A DNA stretch of 64,000 bases from UBA940 sp045613745. Its GTDB lineage: Bacteria > Bacteroidota > Bacteroidia > Bacteroidales > Rikenellaceae. A program made the translations under genes and the position numbers. Within the stretch, counting starts at the first letter, position 1; the number at the start of each line of letters is the position of its first letter. The notes below the pieces were generated by a model. It did no database searches, was not told the DNA's origin, and was given only the letters and a program-made list of their open reading frames with translations. Shown here piece by piece: positions 17,481-27,321 of this stretch. The stretch covers positions 124,001-188,000 of the forward strand of contig JAZLBP010000007.1 of the NCBI GenBank assembly GCA_045613745.1, given 5' to 3'.

Positions 17481-18395
17481 TTACGCGCGGAGTGGTTCGA
17501 CGTGGAGCGTTACGATGGTGCCGGCACCGAAGCGGTCACGCAGATGCGACTCAATGCGGCGGGTAACCTCGTGCGATTCGCACACCGTCATTTGGCCATC
17601 CAAACGGATGTGAATCTCCACCACGATATTGGGGCCCACGCGACGGGTACGAAGGTTATGCGGATCGGCTACGCCCTCCTCCGAGCTCACGATGCGGAGA
17701 ATTTCGCTCTCGGTTTCGGCGGGGAGCGAGCGTTCGAGCAGTTCGTCAAGGTTGGGGCGAATCATATCCACCGCCACCTTGATAATCAGCGCACCCACAA
17801 CAATCGCGGCTATGGGATCGAGAATAACCCATTGTTCGCCCAAGTAGCGCGCACCAGCGATACCCACAAGGGTTGCCACCGACGACATTGCATCGCTGCG
17901 GTGATGCCACGCATTGGCCTTCAGCATTGAGCTCTCGACCTTGCGTGCGGTTGCAATGGTATAGCGATAGAGAATCTCCTTGGCGAGAATCGACACCGCA
18001 GCAGCAACCAAAGCCACCATTCCGGGACGGGGAATTCCCGTGCCATCAACCACAGCCTCGATACGTTCGGCCGAGTCGATGAAGATACCTGCAGCCACGC
18101 CTATCAGCACCAAGCCGACAATAACGGCGCCCAGCGTTTCGTATTTGCCGTGTCCATAGTCGTGCGAATCATCCTGCGGCTTGCCCGACACGCGCACAAA
18201 GCCCAGCACCAAAGCATCGGTTGCAAGGTCGGAGGCGGAGTGTGCGGCATCGGCCAGCATTGCTGCACTTCGGCCGAGCAGGCCCGCGATGAGTTTGCCC
18301 ACCGTAAGCAGAATATTCACGGCGAGTCCCCACAGCGTCACACGACGAATTTCGCCCTCGCGCGAGGACGTCGATAATATCTTTTGTTCACTCAT
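17481..18395 (-). CDS. Cation diffusion facilitator family transporter
   Basis: A 304-residue CDF transporter. Five to six helices fill residues 20-215, with the metal-site signatures DAAHSASDLATDA near residue 49 (HxxxD) and HHRSDAMSS near residue 161. The soluble C-terminal domain (residues 215-304) has the ferredoxin-like CDF fold with HNLRTRRVG. It exports Zn2+, Fe2+ or a similar divalent metal by proton exchange; the metal cannot be told from sequence. It follows era by 3 bp and is probably co-transcribed. Confidence 0.92.
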   Translation of the reverse strand: MSEQKILSTSSREGEIRRVTLWGLAVNILLTVGKLIAGLLGRSAAMLADAAHSASDLATDALVLGFVRVSGKPQDDSHDYGHGKYETLGAVIVGLVLIGVAAGIFIDSAERIEAVVDGTGIPRPGMVALVAAAVSILAKEILYRYTIATARKVESSMLKANAWHHRSDAMSSVATLVGIAGARYLGEQWVILDPIAAIVVGALIIKVAVDMIRPNLDELLERSLPAETESEILRIVSSEEGVADPHNLRTRRVGPNIVVEIHIRLDGQMTVCESHEVTRRIESHLRDRFGAGTIVTLHVEPLRA

Positions 18396-18398
18396 ATA

Positions 18399-19307
18399 CT
18401 AATCAAAATCTTCGTAGCCAAAGCGGCGCAGTTGTCGCGAGTCGTCGCGCCAGCCCTCGTCAACCTTAACGAAGAGTTCTAGGAAAACCTTCTTCTGTAA
18501 GAATTTTTCGAGGTCTTTGCGGGCCTCGGTGCCCACCTTTTTGAGCATAGCGCCACCGCGACCGATGATGATACCCTTCTGCGAGGCGCGTGCCACATAG
18601 ATGGTTGCCGAAATGCGGTCCATCTCGGGCGACTCGCGGTAGGCCTCAATAGCCACCTCCACCGAATAGGGAACCTCCTTGGTATAGTTGAGCAGAATCT
18701 TCTCGCGGATAATCTCCGAGGCAAAAAATCGCATCGGGCGGTCGGTCAGCGCGTCCTTGTCGTAGTAGGGCTCGCCCTCGGGCAGTCGCTCGACAATCAT
18801 CTCCATAAGTTGCGCCGTACCAAACTCGTTTTTGGCACTAATGGGCAGAATCACAGCTTCGGGAAGCAGTCCCTTCCAGCGCTCGACCATAACTTCCAAC
18901 GACTCGGGGGTTGCCAAGTCGATTTTGTTGATGAGCACGATGGTCGGAATCTTCGAGCGGGCAATCTTGCCCAGCACCTCGGCCGAACGCTCCATAGGTC
19001 CGTCGTCGCGTGCGGCAGCCTGCTCCACAACATCCGTAACATACAGAATAACATCGGCATCCGACACTGCACCCGTAACCGAGCGCATCATCGACTCTTG
19101 GAGCTTGTAGCTCGGACGCAAGATACCGGGGGTATCCGAAAATACGATTTGATAGTCATCCGTATTGACGATACCCACGATACGATGGCGTGTGGTTTGC
19201 GCCTTGTTGGTGATGATGGACATACGTTCGCCCACCAGCGCATTCATCAGCGTCGATTTGCCCACGTTGGGGTTGCCGATGATATTTACAAAACCACTTT
19301 TGTGCAT
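18399..19307 (-). CDS. era: GTPase Era
   Basis: A 302-residue GTPase with an N-terminal G domain: G1 GNPNVGKST at residues 11-19, G3 DTPG near 59, G4 NKID near 125. A C-terminal KH domain follows with GIIIGRGGAMLKKVG near residue 247. Era assists 16S rRNA 3'-end maturation and 30S assembly. It lies between lpd (6 bp) and the CDF gene (3 bp). Confidence 0.96.
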   Translation of the reverse strand: MHKSGFVNIIGNPNVGKSTLMNALVGERMSIITNKAQTTRHRIVGIVNTDDYQIVFSDTPGILRPSYKLQESMMRSVTGAVSDADVILYVTDVVEQAAARDDGPMERSAEVLGKIARSKIPTIVLINKIDLATPESLEVMVERWKGLLPEAVILPISAKNEFGTAQLMEMIVERLPEGEPYYDKDALTDRPMRFFASEIIREKILLNYTKEVPYSVEVAIEAYRESPEMDRISATIYVARASQKGIIIGRGGAMLKKVGTEARKDLEKFLQKKVFLELFVKVDEGWRDDSRQLRRFGYEDFD

Positions 19308-19313
19308 AGCTTT

Positions 19314-20702
19314 TTACATATGAATTGCGCAACCCAGAGCAGCCTCGGCAGCCTCCATAACCGCCTCGTTCATTGTGGGGTGCGAGTGAATGGTGCGTGC
19401 AATGGTGTGAGCCGATGCGCCCATAGCCTTGGCGATGGTAGGCTCGGCAATCATCTCGGTCACGTTGCCACCCACGAAGTGTGCGCCCAAAAGTTTCTCG
19501 TCTGCGGCGTTGAACACAAGTTTCACAAAGCCGTCGCGGTCACCAGCGGCAGTAGCCTTGCCCGACGCGGTGTAGGGGAACTTGCCAACCTTCACTTCGT
19601 AACCTGCATCAACGGCTTGCTTCTCGGTCAGACCCACCGACGCAACCTCGGGCGAGGTATAAACGCACGAGGGGATGGTGGTGTAGTCGATAGGCTCGGG
19701 AGTAAGACCACAAATGCCCTCGACACAAGCGATAGCCTCGGCCGATGCAACGTGTGCCAATGCGGGGGTTGCAATCAGGTCACCGATAGCATAGACACCT
19801 TTAGCTGCGGTTTGGAACGAGCCGTCAACCTTGATTTTATCTCTTTCGACCTCGATGCCGAGTGCCTCAAGACCCAGACCCTCGATGTTGGTTTTGATAC
19901 CAACGGCCGACAGAACAACATCTGCCGACAGAGTCTCGGCACCCTTCTTGCCCTCGACCTCAACGGCGCACTTGCCATCAACAACGCTCACGCCCTTCAC
20001 AGCGGTCGAAGTCATCACACCGATACGCAGTTTGCGGAAGGCGCGCTCCATAGCCTTCGACACCTCCTCGTCTTCGAGGGGCATAAGGTTGGGGGCGTAC
20101 TCCACAACGGTCACTTTGACACCCAGCGATGCGTACAGATAGGCAAATTCGCTACCGATAGCACCCGAGCCGCACACGATCATAGTTTCGGGCAACTCTT
20201 TGAGCACCAGCGCCTCTTTCGACGAGATTACATACTTGCCGTCGATAGGCATAAAGGGCATTTCGCGGGGACGCGCACCTGTTGCGAGGATGATGCTGTC
20301 GGCCTCGATGGTTTGCTCACCCTCGGCCGAGCGAACAACCACCTTGCCGTCGCCAACCAGCGAGCCTTCGCCCTTGATAACCTCGATTTTATTTTTGTTC
20401 ATCAGGAAGGTCACACCCTTGCTCATAGTGTCGGCCACGCCACGGCTGCGGTCAACTATTTTTGCGGGGTCGGCCTTCACCTCACCTACGATGTCGATGC
20501 CATAGGTGGCAGCCGATTTGGCATAGTGCAGCACCTGTGCGCTTTTGAGCAGTGCTTTGGTGGGGATACAACCCCAGTTAAGGCAGGTACCGCCCAGCTC
20601 GGCGCGCTCGACCACAGCAACGGTTTTGCCAAGTTGTGCTGCGCGGATTGCGGCAACATAACCTCCGGGGCCGCTGCCAATAACGATGATGTCGTATTTC
20701 AT
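19314..20702 (-). CDS. lpd: Dihydrolipoyl dehydrogenase
   Basis: A 462-residue flavoprotein disulfide reductase. The FAD motif is GSGPGGYVAAI near residue 8, the redox-active disulfide is CLNWGC at 41-46, the NAD motif is CGSGAIGSEFA near 175, and the C-terminal catalytic His-Glu pair lies in HSHPTMNEAVMEA. It reoxidises lipoyl groups of 2-oxoacid dehydrogenases or of the glycine cleavage system. No E1/E2 genes are nearby, so its partner complex cannot be told here. It lies 38 bp downstream of the C69 dipeptidase gene. Confidence 0.95.
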   Translation of the reverse strand: MKYDIIVIGSGPGGYVAAIRAAQLGKTVAVVERAELGGTCLNWGCIPTKALLKSAQVLHYAKSAATYGIDIVGEVKADPAKIVDRSRGVADTMSKGVTFLMNKNKIEVIKGEGSLVGDGKVVVRSAEGEQTIEADSIILATGARPREMPFMPIDGKYVISSKEALVLKELPETMIVCGSGAIGSEFAYLYASLGVKVTVVEYAPNLMPLEDEEVSKAMERAFRKLRIGVMTSTAVKGVSVVDGKCAVEVEGKKGAETLSADVVLSAVGIKTNIEGLGLEALGIEVERDKIKVDGSFQTAAKGVYAIGDLIATPALAHVASAEAIACVEGICGLTPEPIDYTTIPSCVYTSPEVASVGLTEKQAVDAGYEVKVGKFPYTASGKATAAGDRDGFVKLVFNAADEKLLGAHFVGGNVTEMIAEPTIAKAMGASAHTIARTIHSHPTMNEAVMEAAEAALGCAIHM

Positions 20703-20740
20703 TTGTGTGTGTATATTTTTAAGTTAGAATATTCGGTGCA

Positions 20741-22396
20741 TTAGTACTCGACAACACGAAGTGTGCCGTTCTTGTCGCTTTCGGCAACAGCGCGTTTCCA
20801 AGCCTCGCCATAGCCCTCGAAAATAATATCACCGGGGATGCGGGGGTCGTGACCGTTAGATTTGAATCCATCCTCGGTCTCGGCTTTGATGTTGCCATCA
20901 ACATACTTCACGAGCAGGTATTTGTCCAGATTTTGCCACTTTGCAAACAGCTTCTCGGCGGTGCGAATCGAGTATTTGGTGGTGTAACGGATAGCACGTT
21001 TGGGACGGCGCGCGAATTTTGCTGCGGCTTTGGCGTCGATTTCAGCCAACTCGGCAATGCGCTCGTTCTCCCACTCGTCGATAACCTTGCGGATGTCGCC
21101 TGCGATGCGGTTGTAGCGCAGGTATGCGAAGTTTGCCACGCGGTTAACCAACCAGAAAGCCGATTTGTCGGAGTACTCCAACATCGAACCGTTCTCGGTG
21201 CTGAAGCAGTCGGGCACCTTGCTTACGCCGCAGTAGATGGGAGTCAGGGGCGAGGTCGCTGCATCGTCCACACCAAACCACAGAACGCCACCTACGGGGT
21301 CGGGCAGCCACTCACGCGATTGTGCCACAAACCAGAAACCGGTTTGTTGGGTTGCGATTGCGCGCTCGTTGAGATATTTCACGCCATCAACCTCGAAGTT
21401 CATAGGACGCCAGCGGTAAGCCATACCTACGCCACCTGCACCAGCGTCTTCGGGGCGGGTCATATCCATAGGAGTGCCCTCGTAGTGGTCGCGCATACAA
21501 TCCATAGTCTGTTTGAGCGAAACTTTGGCGTCGGGTTTCACCCACAGAGGCATACGGTTGTTGGGGTTGTGACCCATAGCAAAGTCGAGGTATTTGTCCA
21601 TACCCGAGGTAATCTTGTTGTAGAAACTCCACACGCGAGCCTCACAAGCACGCATTGCACTGAAATCGAGCGGAGCATAAGCGTCGCTGAAACTAAACTC
21701 CTCGTCGGCACCGTTGAAGTAGCCCATCTCGCGTGCAAACGAAATCACATCGGGAGCATACAGACAGTTCTCGGGGTCGTCCAGAGGGAAGGTTGTGATG
21801 CGGGCTTGGTTGGCGTGAGCACATACCATACCGTCGGGAATACGACGTGCCACCCACACGATACCTTTGTCGCGCTCACCTTTGCCGATGAGTTCCATAA
21901 TCCACGCCTCCTTGGTGTCGGCAATCGAGAACGACTCACCGCTCGATGCGTAACCATAGGTGTTGGCCAAATCGACAATCACCTCGATAGCCTCGCGTGC
22001 GGTGCGCGCACGTTGCAGAGCCACATAAATCAGCGAGCCGTAGTCCATAATGCCCTTGCCCGTTTCGAGTTCGGGGCGACCACCATAGGTAGTCTCGGCG
22101 ATAATGAGCTGGTGCTCGTTCATATTACCCACGGTCGAATAGGTCACGGGCGCTTGGGGAATTTCGCCAAGATAGCGACCCGAATCCCACTCGTGGATTT
22201 GAATCATATCGCCAGCGCGGTATTTGCCAGTGGCGTTGTATTTGTAGAGTGCTCCGTAGAGTTGGTGCGAGTCCGCCGAGTAGCTAACCATATTGCTGCC
22301 ATCGGTCGAAGCACCGCGAGTGATAATAAAGTTGGTGCACGCGAGAGCCGTATTCAACGCCATCAGTGCACACACAAGGGTAAGGATTCTTTTCAT
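20741..22396 (-). CDS. C69-family dipeptidase
   Basis: A 551-residue peptidase of the Ntn-hydrolase type. The signal peptide MKRILTLVCALMALNTALA is followed directly by CTNFIITRGAS, so cleavage would expose Cys20 as the N-terminal nucleophile. YSADSHQLYG and the GMVCAHANQARI segment fit the dipeptidase A family. It probably works in the periplasm or outside the cell on short peptides. The chosen ATG is the one at the signal peptide; a TATCTTTG box lies 32 nt upstream of it, which excludes the longer open frame. Confidence 0.92.
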   Translation of the reverse strand: MKRILTLVCALMALNTALACTNFIITRGASTDGSNMVSYSADSHQLYGALYKYNATGKYRAGDMIQIHEWDSGRYLGEIPQAPVTYSTVGNMNEHQLIIAETTYGGRPELETGKGIMDYGSLIYVALQRARTAREAIEVIVDLANTYGYASSGESFSIADTKEAWIMELIGKGERDKGIVWVARRIPDGMVCAHANQARITTFPLDDPENCLYAPDVISFAREMGYFNGADEEFSFSDAYAPLDFSAMRACEARVWSFYNKITSGMDKYLDFAMGHNPNNRMPLWVKPDAKVSLKQTMDCMRDHYEGTPMDMTRPEDAGAGGVGMAYRWRPMNFEVDGVKYLNERAIATQQTGFWFVAQSREWLPDPVGGVLWFGVDDAATSPLTPIYCGVSKVPDCFSTENGSMLEYSDKSAFWLVNRVANFAYLRYNRIAGDIRKVIDEWENERIAELAEIDAKAAAKFARRPKRAIRYTTKYSIRTAEKLFAKWQNLDKYLLVKYVDGNIKAETEDGFKSNGHDPRIPGDIIFEGYGEAWKRAVAESDKNGTLRVVEY

Positions 22397-22428
22397 ATGC
22401 TTTTTTTTATAAAATTTTAGTCTGACCA

Positions 22429-22436
22429 CAAAGATA
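22429..22436 (-). promoter_or_regulatory. -7 box upstream of the C69 dipeptidase gene
   Basis: The minus strand reads TATCTTTG. Transcription from here could continue through lpd, era and the CDF gene, which are tightly spaced. Confidence 0.6.
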
Positions 22437-22542
22437 CCAAAAACAAGCAATAAACCATAACTTTTTGAGGAAAACGACACCACCAACAGTTGTTGCAGTG
22501 TCGTTTTCTAACATTTCACGCACCATCCTACTTTATTTTTCC

Positions 22543-22550
22543 TATCTTTG
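22543..22550 (+). promoter_or_regulatory. -7 box of the YghO-like gene
   Basis: TATCTTTG is found 42 nt upstream of the ATG at 22593; the -33 element is not clear. Confidence 0.55.
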
Positions 22551-22592
22551 CCGACTGTAAACTGACCTTTATACCCCAACTAAGAAGAAAAG

Positions 22593-23723
22593 ATGCCTGT
22601 TCAAATTAAAGCTGTCAACAGCAAAAAAGAACTGAAAATCTTCGTCCGATTTGCCAACGATATGTACAAGGGCAACAACTACTATGTGCCCGCTATCGTT
22701 TTCGACGAATTATCCACTTTTGACAAAAACAAAAACGGCGCTTTTGAATTCTGCGACTCCCAGCTATACCTCGCCTACAAGGATGGCAAGGTTGTTGGTC
22801 GTGTAGCCGCCATAATCAACCACAAGGCCAACAAGCGCTGGAATGTCCGCCAGGTGCGATTTGGATGGATTGATTTTATCGACGACATCGAGGTTTCGAC
22901 AGCGCTTTTGGGTACTGTTGCCGATTTTGGCAAGGCGCACGGTATGAACCAGATTGTCGGCCCATTGGGTTTTACGGATTTCGACCCCGAAGGAATGCTT
23001 GTTGAGGGTTTCGACCGCGTGAGCACTATGGCGCTGATATACAACCACCCGTACTATCCCGAGCACCTGAAAAAACTCGGATTCTGCAAAGAGACGGGCT
23101 GGCTTGAATACCGCATAACCATTCCCGAAACCACCTCCGAAAGACACCTCACCCTTGCCAAGGCCGTTCAGGAGAGATACGACCTGAGAATCCTCAAACT
23201 TTCGCGCCGAGAGATTATCAAGCAGGGGTATGGACGTAAATTCTTCGAGCTGATTAACCAGACCTACTGCAATCTATATGGCTTCTCACTGCTCTCGCCC
23301 AAACAGATTGACAGCTATGTAAACCTCTATTTGGGACTAATCGACACCCAAATGATTACCTTTGTGGAGAACAACAAGGGCGAGTTGATTGGTGCTGCGG
23401 CGGCAATTCCTTCGCTCTCGAAAGCACTGCAAAAGAGTCGTGGCGAGTTCTTCCCATTCGGTTGGTGGTACCTATTCAAGGCTATGTTCTGGAAGCGCTC
23501 CGACACGCTCGAACTACTGCTCATAGGCGTGCGCCCCGACTACCAGAACTGCGGTGTAAACTCAATGATAATCTGCGATTTGGCCGAGCGTTTCCGCAAT
23601 ATGGGCTTCAAGTGGGCCGAGACAAACGCAATGCTCGAAAACAACGACAAGATTCACGCTATGTGGCGCCCCTTCGACAAGGAGCAACACAAAGCCCGAT
23701 GGATTTTCGGCAAGGAGATTTAA
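22593..23723 (+). CDS. YghO-like protein with GNAT-type acyltransferase fold
   Basis: A 376-residue cytosolic protein matching the pattern of the YghO/GNAT-like family: an N-terminal segment K-x-x-x-F-V-x-F with YKGNNYYVPAIVFDE, then FCDSQLYLAYKDGKVVGRVAAIINH, VGPLGFTDFDPEGMLVEGF, and a second GNAT-like half with LLLIGVRPDYQNCGVNSMI near residue 308, which resembles the acetyl-CoA loop. The acceptor substrate is unknown; N-acyl amino acid synthesis is known for other GNAT-fold proteins in Bacteroides, but nothing here proves it. It is a single gene upstream of yggS. Confidence 0.7.
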   Translation: MPVQIKAVNSKKELKIFVRFANDMYKGNNYYVPAIVFDELSTFDKNKNGAFEFCDSQLYLAYKDGKVVGRVAAIINHKANKRWNVRQVRFGWIDFIDDIEVSTALLGTVADFGKAHGMNQIVGPLGFTDFDPEGMLVEGFDRVSTMALIYNHPYYPEHLKKLGFCKETGWLEYRITIPETTSERHLTLAKAVQERYDLRILKLSRREIIKQGYGRKFFELINQTYCNLYGFSLLSPKQIDSYVNLYLGLIDTQMITFVENNKGELIGAAAAIPSLSKALQKSRGEFFPFGWWYLFKAMFWKRSDTLELLLIGVRPDYQNCGVNSMIICDLAERFRNMGFKWAETNAMLENNDKIHAMWRPFDKEQHKARWIFGKEI

Positions 23724-23808
23724 ACAGAAGTCAAGAGGCGGAGCGACCAATAGTTTTCGATTTTTTTTGTAACTTGCGCTCACACTAAAACTTTTTTTTG
23801 CACACATT

Positions 23809-24486
23809 ATGTCCGTAACATCCGAAATAAAACGACTGCGCGAGGAGTTACCCGAGGGGGTGACGCTGGTGGCTGTGTCCAAGACCCACCCTGCCGAAGC
23901 CATTGCCGAGGCCTACGAGGCGGGACAGCGAATATTTGGCGAGAGCCGTCCGCAAGAGCTCCGCGCAAAGTGGGACACCCTGCCCCGCGACATCGAGTGG
24001 CATATGATCGGACACCTGCAAACCAACAAGGTGAGGATGATTGCGCCCTTCGTGGCGATGATTCATTCGGCCGACTCGGTGCGCCTATTGCGCACGATTC
24101 ACACCGAGGCTGTGCGTGCCGAGCGCGTCATCGACGTATTGTTGGAGGTGCACATCTCGGCCGAGGAGAGCAAAGAAGGATGGCTACCCGCCGAACTTGA
24201 CGAGTGGATTGATAGTGGCGAGTGGCGTGAGCTTGTGGGTTTGCGTTTTCGCGGACTTATGTGCGTTGCCACCAACACCGACGACATCGAGGTTGTGAAG
24301 GGCGATTTCAGGGCCCTCAAAGCGTTGCAGGAGCGCTACCGCGAGGTGTTTGGCCCGATGTTTGATACTCTGTCGATGGGTATGTCGGACGACTACACCG
24401 AGGCTATCGAGTGCGGCTCAACAATGGTGCGCATCGGTAGCACCATATTCGGCAGTCGCTACTACCCGCCACGACAACAAGAGTAA
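23809..24486 (+). CDS. yggS: YggS-family PLP homeostasis protein
   Basis: A 225-residue TIM-barrel PLP-binding protein. The PLP lysine is in LVAVSKTHP near residue 25; GESRPQELRAKW, WHMIGHLQTNKV near residue 65 and the C-terminal LSMGMSDDYTEAIECGSTMVRIGS phosphate-binding segment are all present. It keeps free PLP and vitamin B6 pools balanced. The usual N of GENY is S here (GESRP), a common variant. It precedes the dihydroorotate-dehydrogenase-like gene by 16 bp. Confidence 0.93.
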   Translation: MSVTSEIKRLREELPEGVTLVAVSKTHPAEAIAEAYEAGQRIFGESRPQELRAKWDTLPRDIEWHMIGHLQTNKVRMIAPFVAMIHSADSVRLLRTIHTEAVRAERVIDVLLEVHISAEESKEGWLPAELDEWIDSGEWRELVGLRFRGLMCVATNTDDIEVVKGDFRALKALQERYREVFGPMFDTLSMGMSDDYTEAIECGSTMVRIGSTIFGSRYYPPRQQE

Positions 24487-24502
24487 TCAACAACCACACA
24501 AA

Positions 24503-25471
24503 ATGAATCTAAACGTAACGTATATGGGGCTTGAACTTTCAAGCCCCATTGTTGTAAGCAGTTCACCCTTCACCTCGTCGCTCGGGGGCATAATTGCCGC
24601 GGCGCAAGCGGGCGCAGGTGCGGTGGTACTGAAAACCGTATTCGAGGAGCAGGCCTCGCTCGATGCCGAGAGCCTTGCCCAGGAGTCGCCCCACACCGAG
24701 GCCTCCGACTACCTGAGCCACTACATTGCCGACGACCTGCGCGCCCACACGCTGCAACTTGTCGAGCGCGTCAAACGACGCGTGGATATTCCCATCATAG
24801 CCAGCCTCAACGTAACATCTGCCACCAAGTCCGCGCCCTTCATCTCGTCACTCGTAGGCGCAGGAATTGACGCCCTCGAACTAAATCTTTCGATGGCACC
24901 ACAGGCAGACGACCAGACCTCGGAGCGCATCGAGCGGCGCCACCTCGACACCGTCGCGCGCGTGGCCGAGCTAACATCCAAGCCTTTGAGTGTCAAGCTC
25001 CCCGCCGAGTTCACGTCGATAGTCGGGATGTGTCGCCGTCTGTACGACCGAGGGGCAGCGGGTGTGGTGCTCTACAACCATCCCCATCAGCCCGACATCG
25101 ACATCGAGCGCATAACCTACACGCCCTCCGAGGGGTGGAGCACAGGACACGAACTGCGCAGTGTGCTGTATGGTGTGGCCTTCGCCTCGGGGAGTGTTCC
25201 ACAGATGGATTTCGCGCTGTCGGGAGGTGTGCATAGCGGTGCCGATGCGGTCAAGGCTGTGCTGGCGGGTGCGAGTGCGGTGTACGTCTGCTCGACTATC
25301 CACCACAATGGGTTCGGCGTCATCGGCAGCATAAACAACTTCCTCGGTGAGTGGTGCTATCGCCACAACTTCGAGCGCCTTGCCCTCGCCCGCGGGCTGC
25401 TTTCAACCTCCTCCACAACGCCCGAAAACACCGCCCTACTCTACCGCAACCAATATCTCCGACACGCATAA
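24503..25471 (+). CDS. Dihydroorotate dehydrogenase-like flavoprotein
   Basis: A 322-residue protein with the overall layout of a class 1 dihydroorotate dehydrogenase: LSSPIVVSSSPFT at the start, VVLKTVFEEQ near residue 47, a central IIASLNVTS, and the C-terminal FMN-phosphate segment ALSGGVHSGADAVKAVLAGAS near residue 237. The segment where PyrD enzymes have their catalytic loop reads LNLSMAP and lacks a CPN-type cysteine, so it is better called PyrD-like than PyrD. The start at 24503 is chosen because upstream residues belong to the yggS end. Confidence 0.85.
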   Translation: MNLNVTYMGLELSSPIVVSSSPFTSSLGGIIAAAQAGAGAVVLKTVFEEQASLDAESLAQESPHTEASDYLSHYIADDLRAHTLQLVERVKRRVDIPIIASLNVTSATKSAPFISSLVGAGIDALELNLSMAPQADDQTSERIERRHLDTVARVAELTSKPLSVKLPAEFTSIVGMCRRLYDRGAAGVVLYNHPHQPDIDIERITYTPSEGWSTGHELRSVLYGVAFASGSVPQMDFALSGGVHSGADAVKAVLAGASAVYVCSTIHHNGFGVIGSINNFLGEWCYRHNFERLALARGLLSTSSTTPENTALLYRNQYLRHA

Positions 25472-25511
25472 AAAAGGTGTGCTGTTCAACTCGAACAGCA
25501 CACCTTTTTTC
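25469..25511. terminator. Bidirectional terminator
   Basis: The stem AAAAAAGGTGTGCTGTTC / GAACAGCACACCTTTTTT with a 5-nt loop lies between the convergent ends of the PyrD-like and nucleoside kinase genes. Confidence 0.9.
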
Positions 25512-25525
25512 ATCCTTGAATGTGT

Positions 25526-27202
25526 CTAATATTTAAACGAACTTCCGCCCACAAACTCTCGTAGGATAGAGTTCAGCGGCACTTCCGTCGGCTCGGCGCT
25601 TACAAAGTTATCGAGGAAGGCGAGCAGTCGTTGGGCCTCGGCATATTCGGGTACGGTGTCGGGCACGGTGTGCAACATCGGCTCGACGTAGCGTTTGAGA
25701 ATCGGAATCTCGTAGAACAACACCGAGTTGAACATCACGTCGGCATACTCCTGATAGGGGAAGATATATTTATCCTCGCCACGGCGCACACTCTGCCAAC
25801 GGCGCAGGGTGTCGGTAGCGTCGTTACCTCGCGTGTAGCAGTCGCGCACGATACGGCGAATAAGTCGGTTGTCGGTGGTGGGGATGCGCGACAGGTTGTC
25901 CATCGACACCGAGGTGAGTGCCGAGGCATAAATCTTGAACTTCTTGTCGGCAGGGATGCGGCTTGTCAGTTCGGGGTTCAGCGCGTGGATACCCTCGATG
26001 ACCAGCACCGAGCGGTCGTCAAGTCGCAACGGCTCGGGATGCCACTGACGCTTGCCCGTAATGAAGTCGTAGCGCGGAATATCGACACTCTCGCCCGCAT
26101 ACAGGCGCTCCAAGTGTTCGTTGAAGGTTACGCGGTCGATGGCGTCGAAGGCCTCGAAATCGTACTCGCCATTCTCGTCGAGGGGAGTCTTCTCGCGATC
26201 AACAAAGTAGTCGTCCAGCGACAGCAGCACGGGGTTCAGCCCCAACACGCGCAGTTGTATGCCAAGGCGTTTGGACGAGGTGGTTTTGCCGCTCGACGAA
26301 GGGCCTGCAATGAGCACAAGTTTTGCTCCGTGGCGCTTGTGTGCCTCGGCAATCATATCGGCCATACGGGCCATCTTCTTCTCGTGGAAAGCCTCGCCAA
26401 GTTTGATAAGTTCGCCCAGCTCGCCCCTCAAAATACGGCTATTCAGCGAACCCACATTGGGCACTCCCATAATGCTACACCACTCGGTGTACTCCGAGAA
26501 GACGTCGAACATCTTCTCCTGCGGCACCATCACCTCCAACTCATCGGGGTCGGTGCGTCGCGGCACTGCCACATAGAGTCCCGTAGCATAGTAGGGACGC
26601 AGGTCGTAGAGCTCGATGTAGCCCGTCGAGGGAGCCATCGCATCGTAGAAATAACCCACAGTGTCGCCCAAGTGATAGATTGTTTCGTAGAGTCGCGGAC
26701 GGCTCTGCATAAGGGCGAGTTTATCGTGGTAGCCAAGCTCCGTAAACAGCACTTCGGCCTCGGTGCGGGTTATGCGCTCCTTGATGATGGGCATATCCTC
26801 GGCGATGATTTGGTCGGCGCGGCGCTTGATGGCAATCACATCGTCGGGGAACACATCCTTGCGGCCGATAATTTCGCAATAGAAACCCTTCGACACCGAG
26901 TGTTTGACACTGAGCCTGCAACCCGGGAAGAGGTCGGTCACCGCCTTGTGCAACACCATAAACAGCGTGCGTTGATAGACACGACTACCCTCGAAGTGTG
27001 TGATGTCGATAAACTGCACCTGATGTGGTTTGAAGATGCGATAGGTCAGCGCCTTGACCTCGTTGTCAACATAGGCTGCAATGGGACGTCGCGCTGTCTG
27101 CGGATTGATTTGTTGAGCTATTTCGAGCAGTGAGCTACCGAGCATCACCTCGTGCGCCGCATTGTCGTTCACGCACTGAATTTTCACTAATTCTTCTTTC
27201 AT
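25526..27202 (-). CDS. Nucleoside (uridine-type) kinase with TGS/threonyl-tRNA-synthetase-like N-terminus
   Basis: A 558-residue protein with a fusion typical of Bacteroidetes and Clostridia. Residues 1-65 resemble a TGS domain, about 70-240 resemble the second additional domain of threonyl-tRNA synthetase, and from about 280 there is a phosphoribulokinase/uridine kinase domain. The P-loop is GPSSSGKTTSSKRL, followed by SLDDYFVDREKTP and IEGIHALNP. It should phosphorylate a nucleoside; the role of the synthetase-like front part is unknown. No catalytic synthetase domain is present. It is a single gene with no clear TAnnTTTG box upstream. Confidence 0.88.
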   Translation of the reverse strand: MKEELVKIQCVNDNAAHEVMLGSSLLEIAQQINPQTARRPIAAYVDNEVKALTYRIFKPHQVQFIDITHFEGSRVYQRTLFMVLHKAVTDLFPGCRLSVKHSVSKGFYCEIIGRKDVFPDDVIAIKRRADQIIAEDMPIIKERITRTEAEVLFTELGYHDKLALMQSRPRLYETIYHLGDTVGYFYDAMAPSTGYIELYDLRPYYATGLYVAVPRRTDPDELEVMVPQEKMFDVFSEYTEWCSIMGVPNVGSLNSRILRGELGELIKLGEAFHEKKMARMADMIAEAHKRHGAKLVLIAGPSSSGKTTSSKRLGIQLRVLGLNPVLLSLDDYFVDREKTPLDENGEYDFEAFDAIDRVTFNEHLERLYAGESVDIPRYDFITGKRQWHPEPLRLDDRSVLVIEGIHALNPELTSRIPADKKFKIYASALTSVSMDNLSRIPTTDNRLIRRIVRDCYTRGNDATDTLRRWQSVRRGEDKYIFPYQEYADVMFNSVLFYEIPILKRYVEPMLHTVPDTVPEYAEAQRLLAFLDNFVSAEPTEVPLNSILREFVGGSSFKY

Positions 27203-27321
27203 ACGGCAGTTGTTTTAGGCGGTTTTAGGTTTGGTAAAGATACATTTTTCTGCCGAGAAAAGCAAACGCCACCGCCAAAAAAAAGAGAGAGCTACACATA
27301 ACGTAGCCCCCTCATATAAAA

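Noticed and set aside
18810..20744. A 644-codon open frame on the plus strand opposite lpd and era, and similar long frames opposite groEL (32524-34176), the RND gene (62127-63848) and iorA (11975-13024)
   Set aside because: They lie fully antisense to well recognised genes, have low-complexity His/Arg/Gly-rich translations and no family motifs. They arise from codon bias of the opposite strand.
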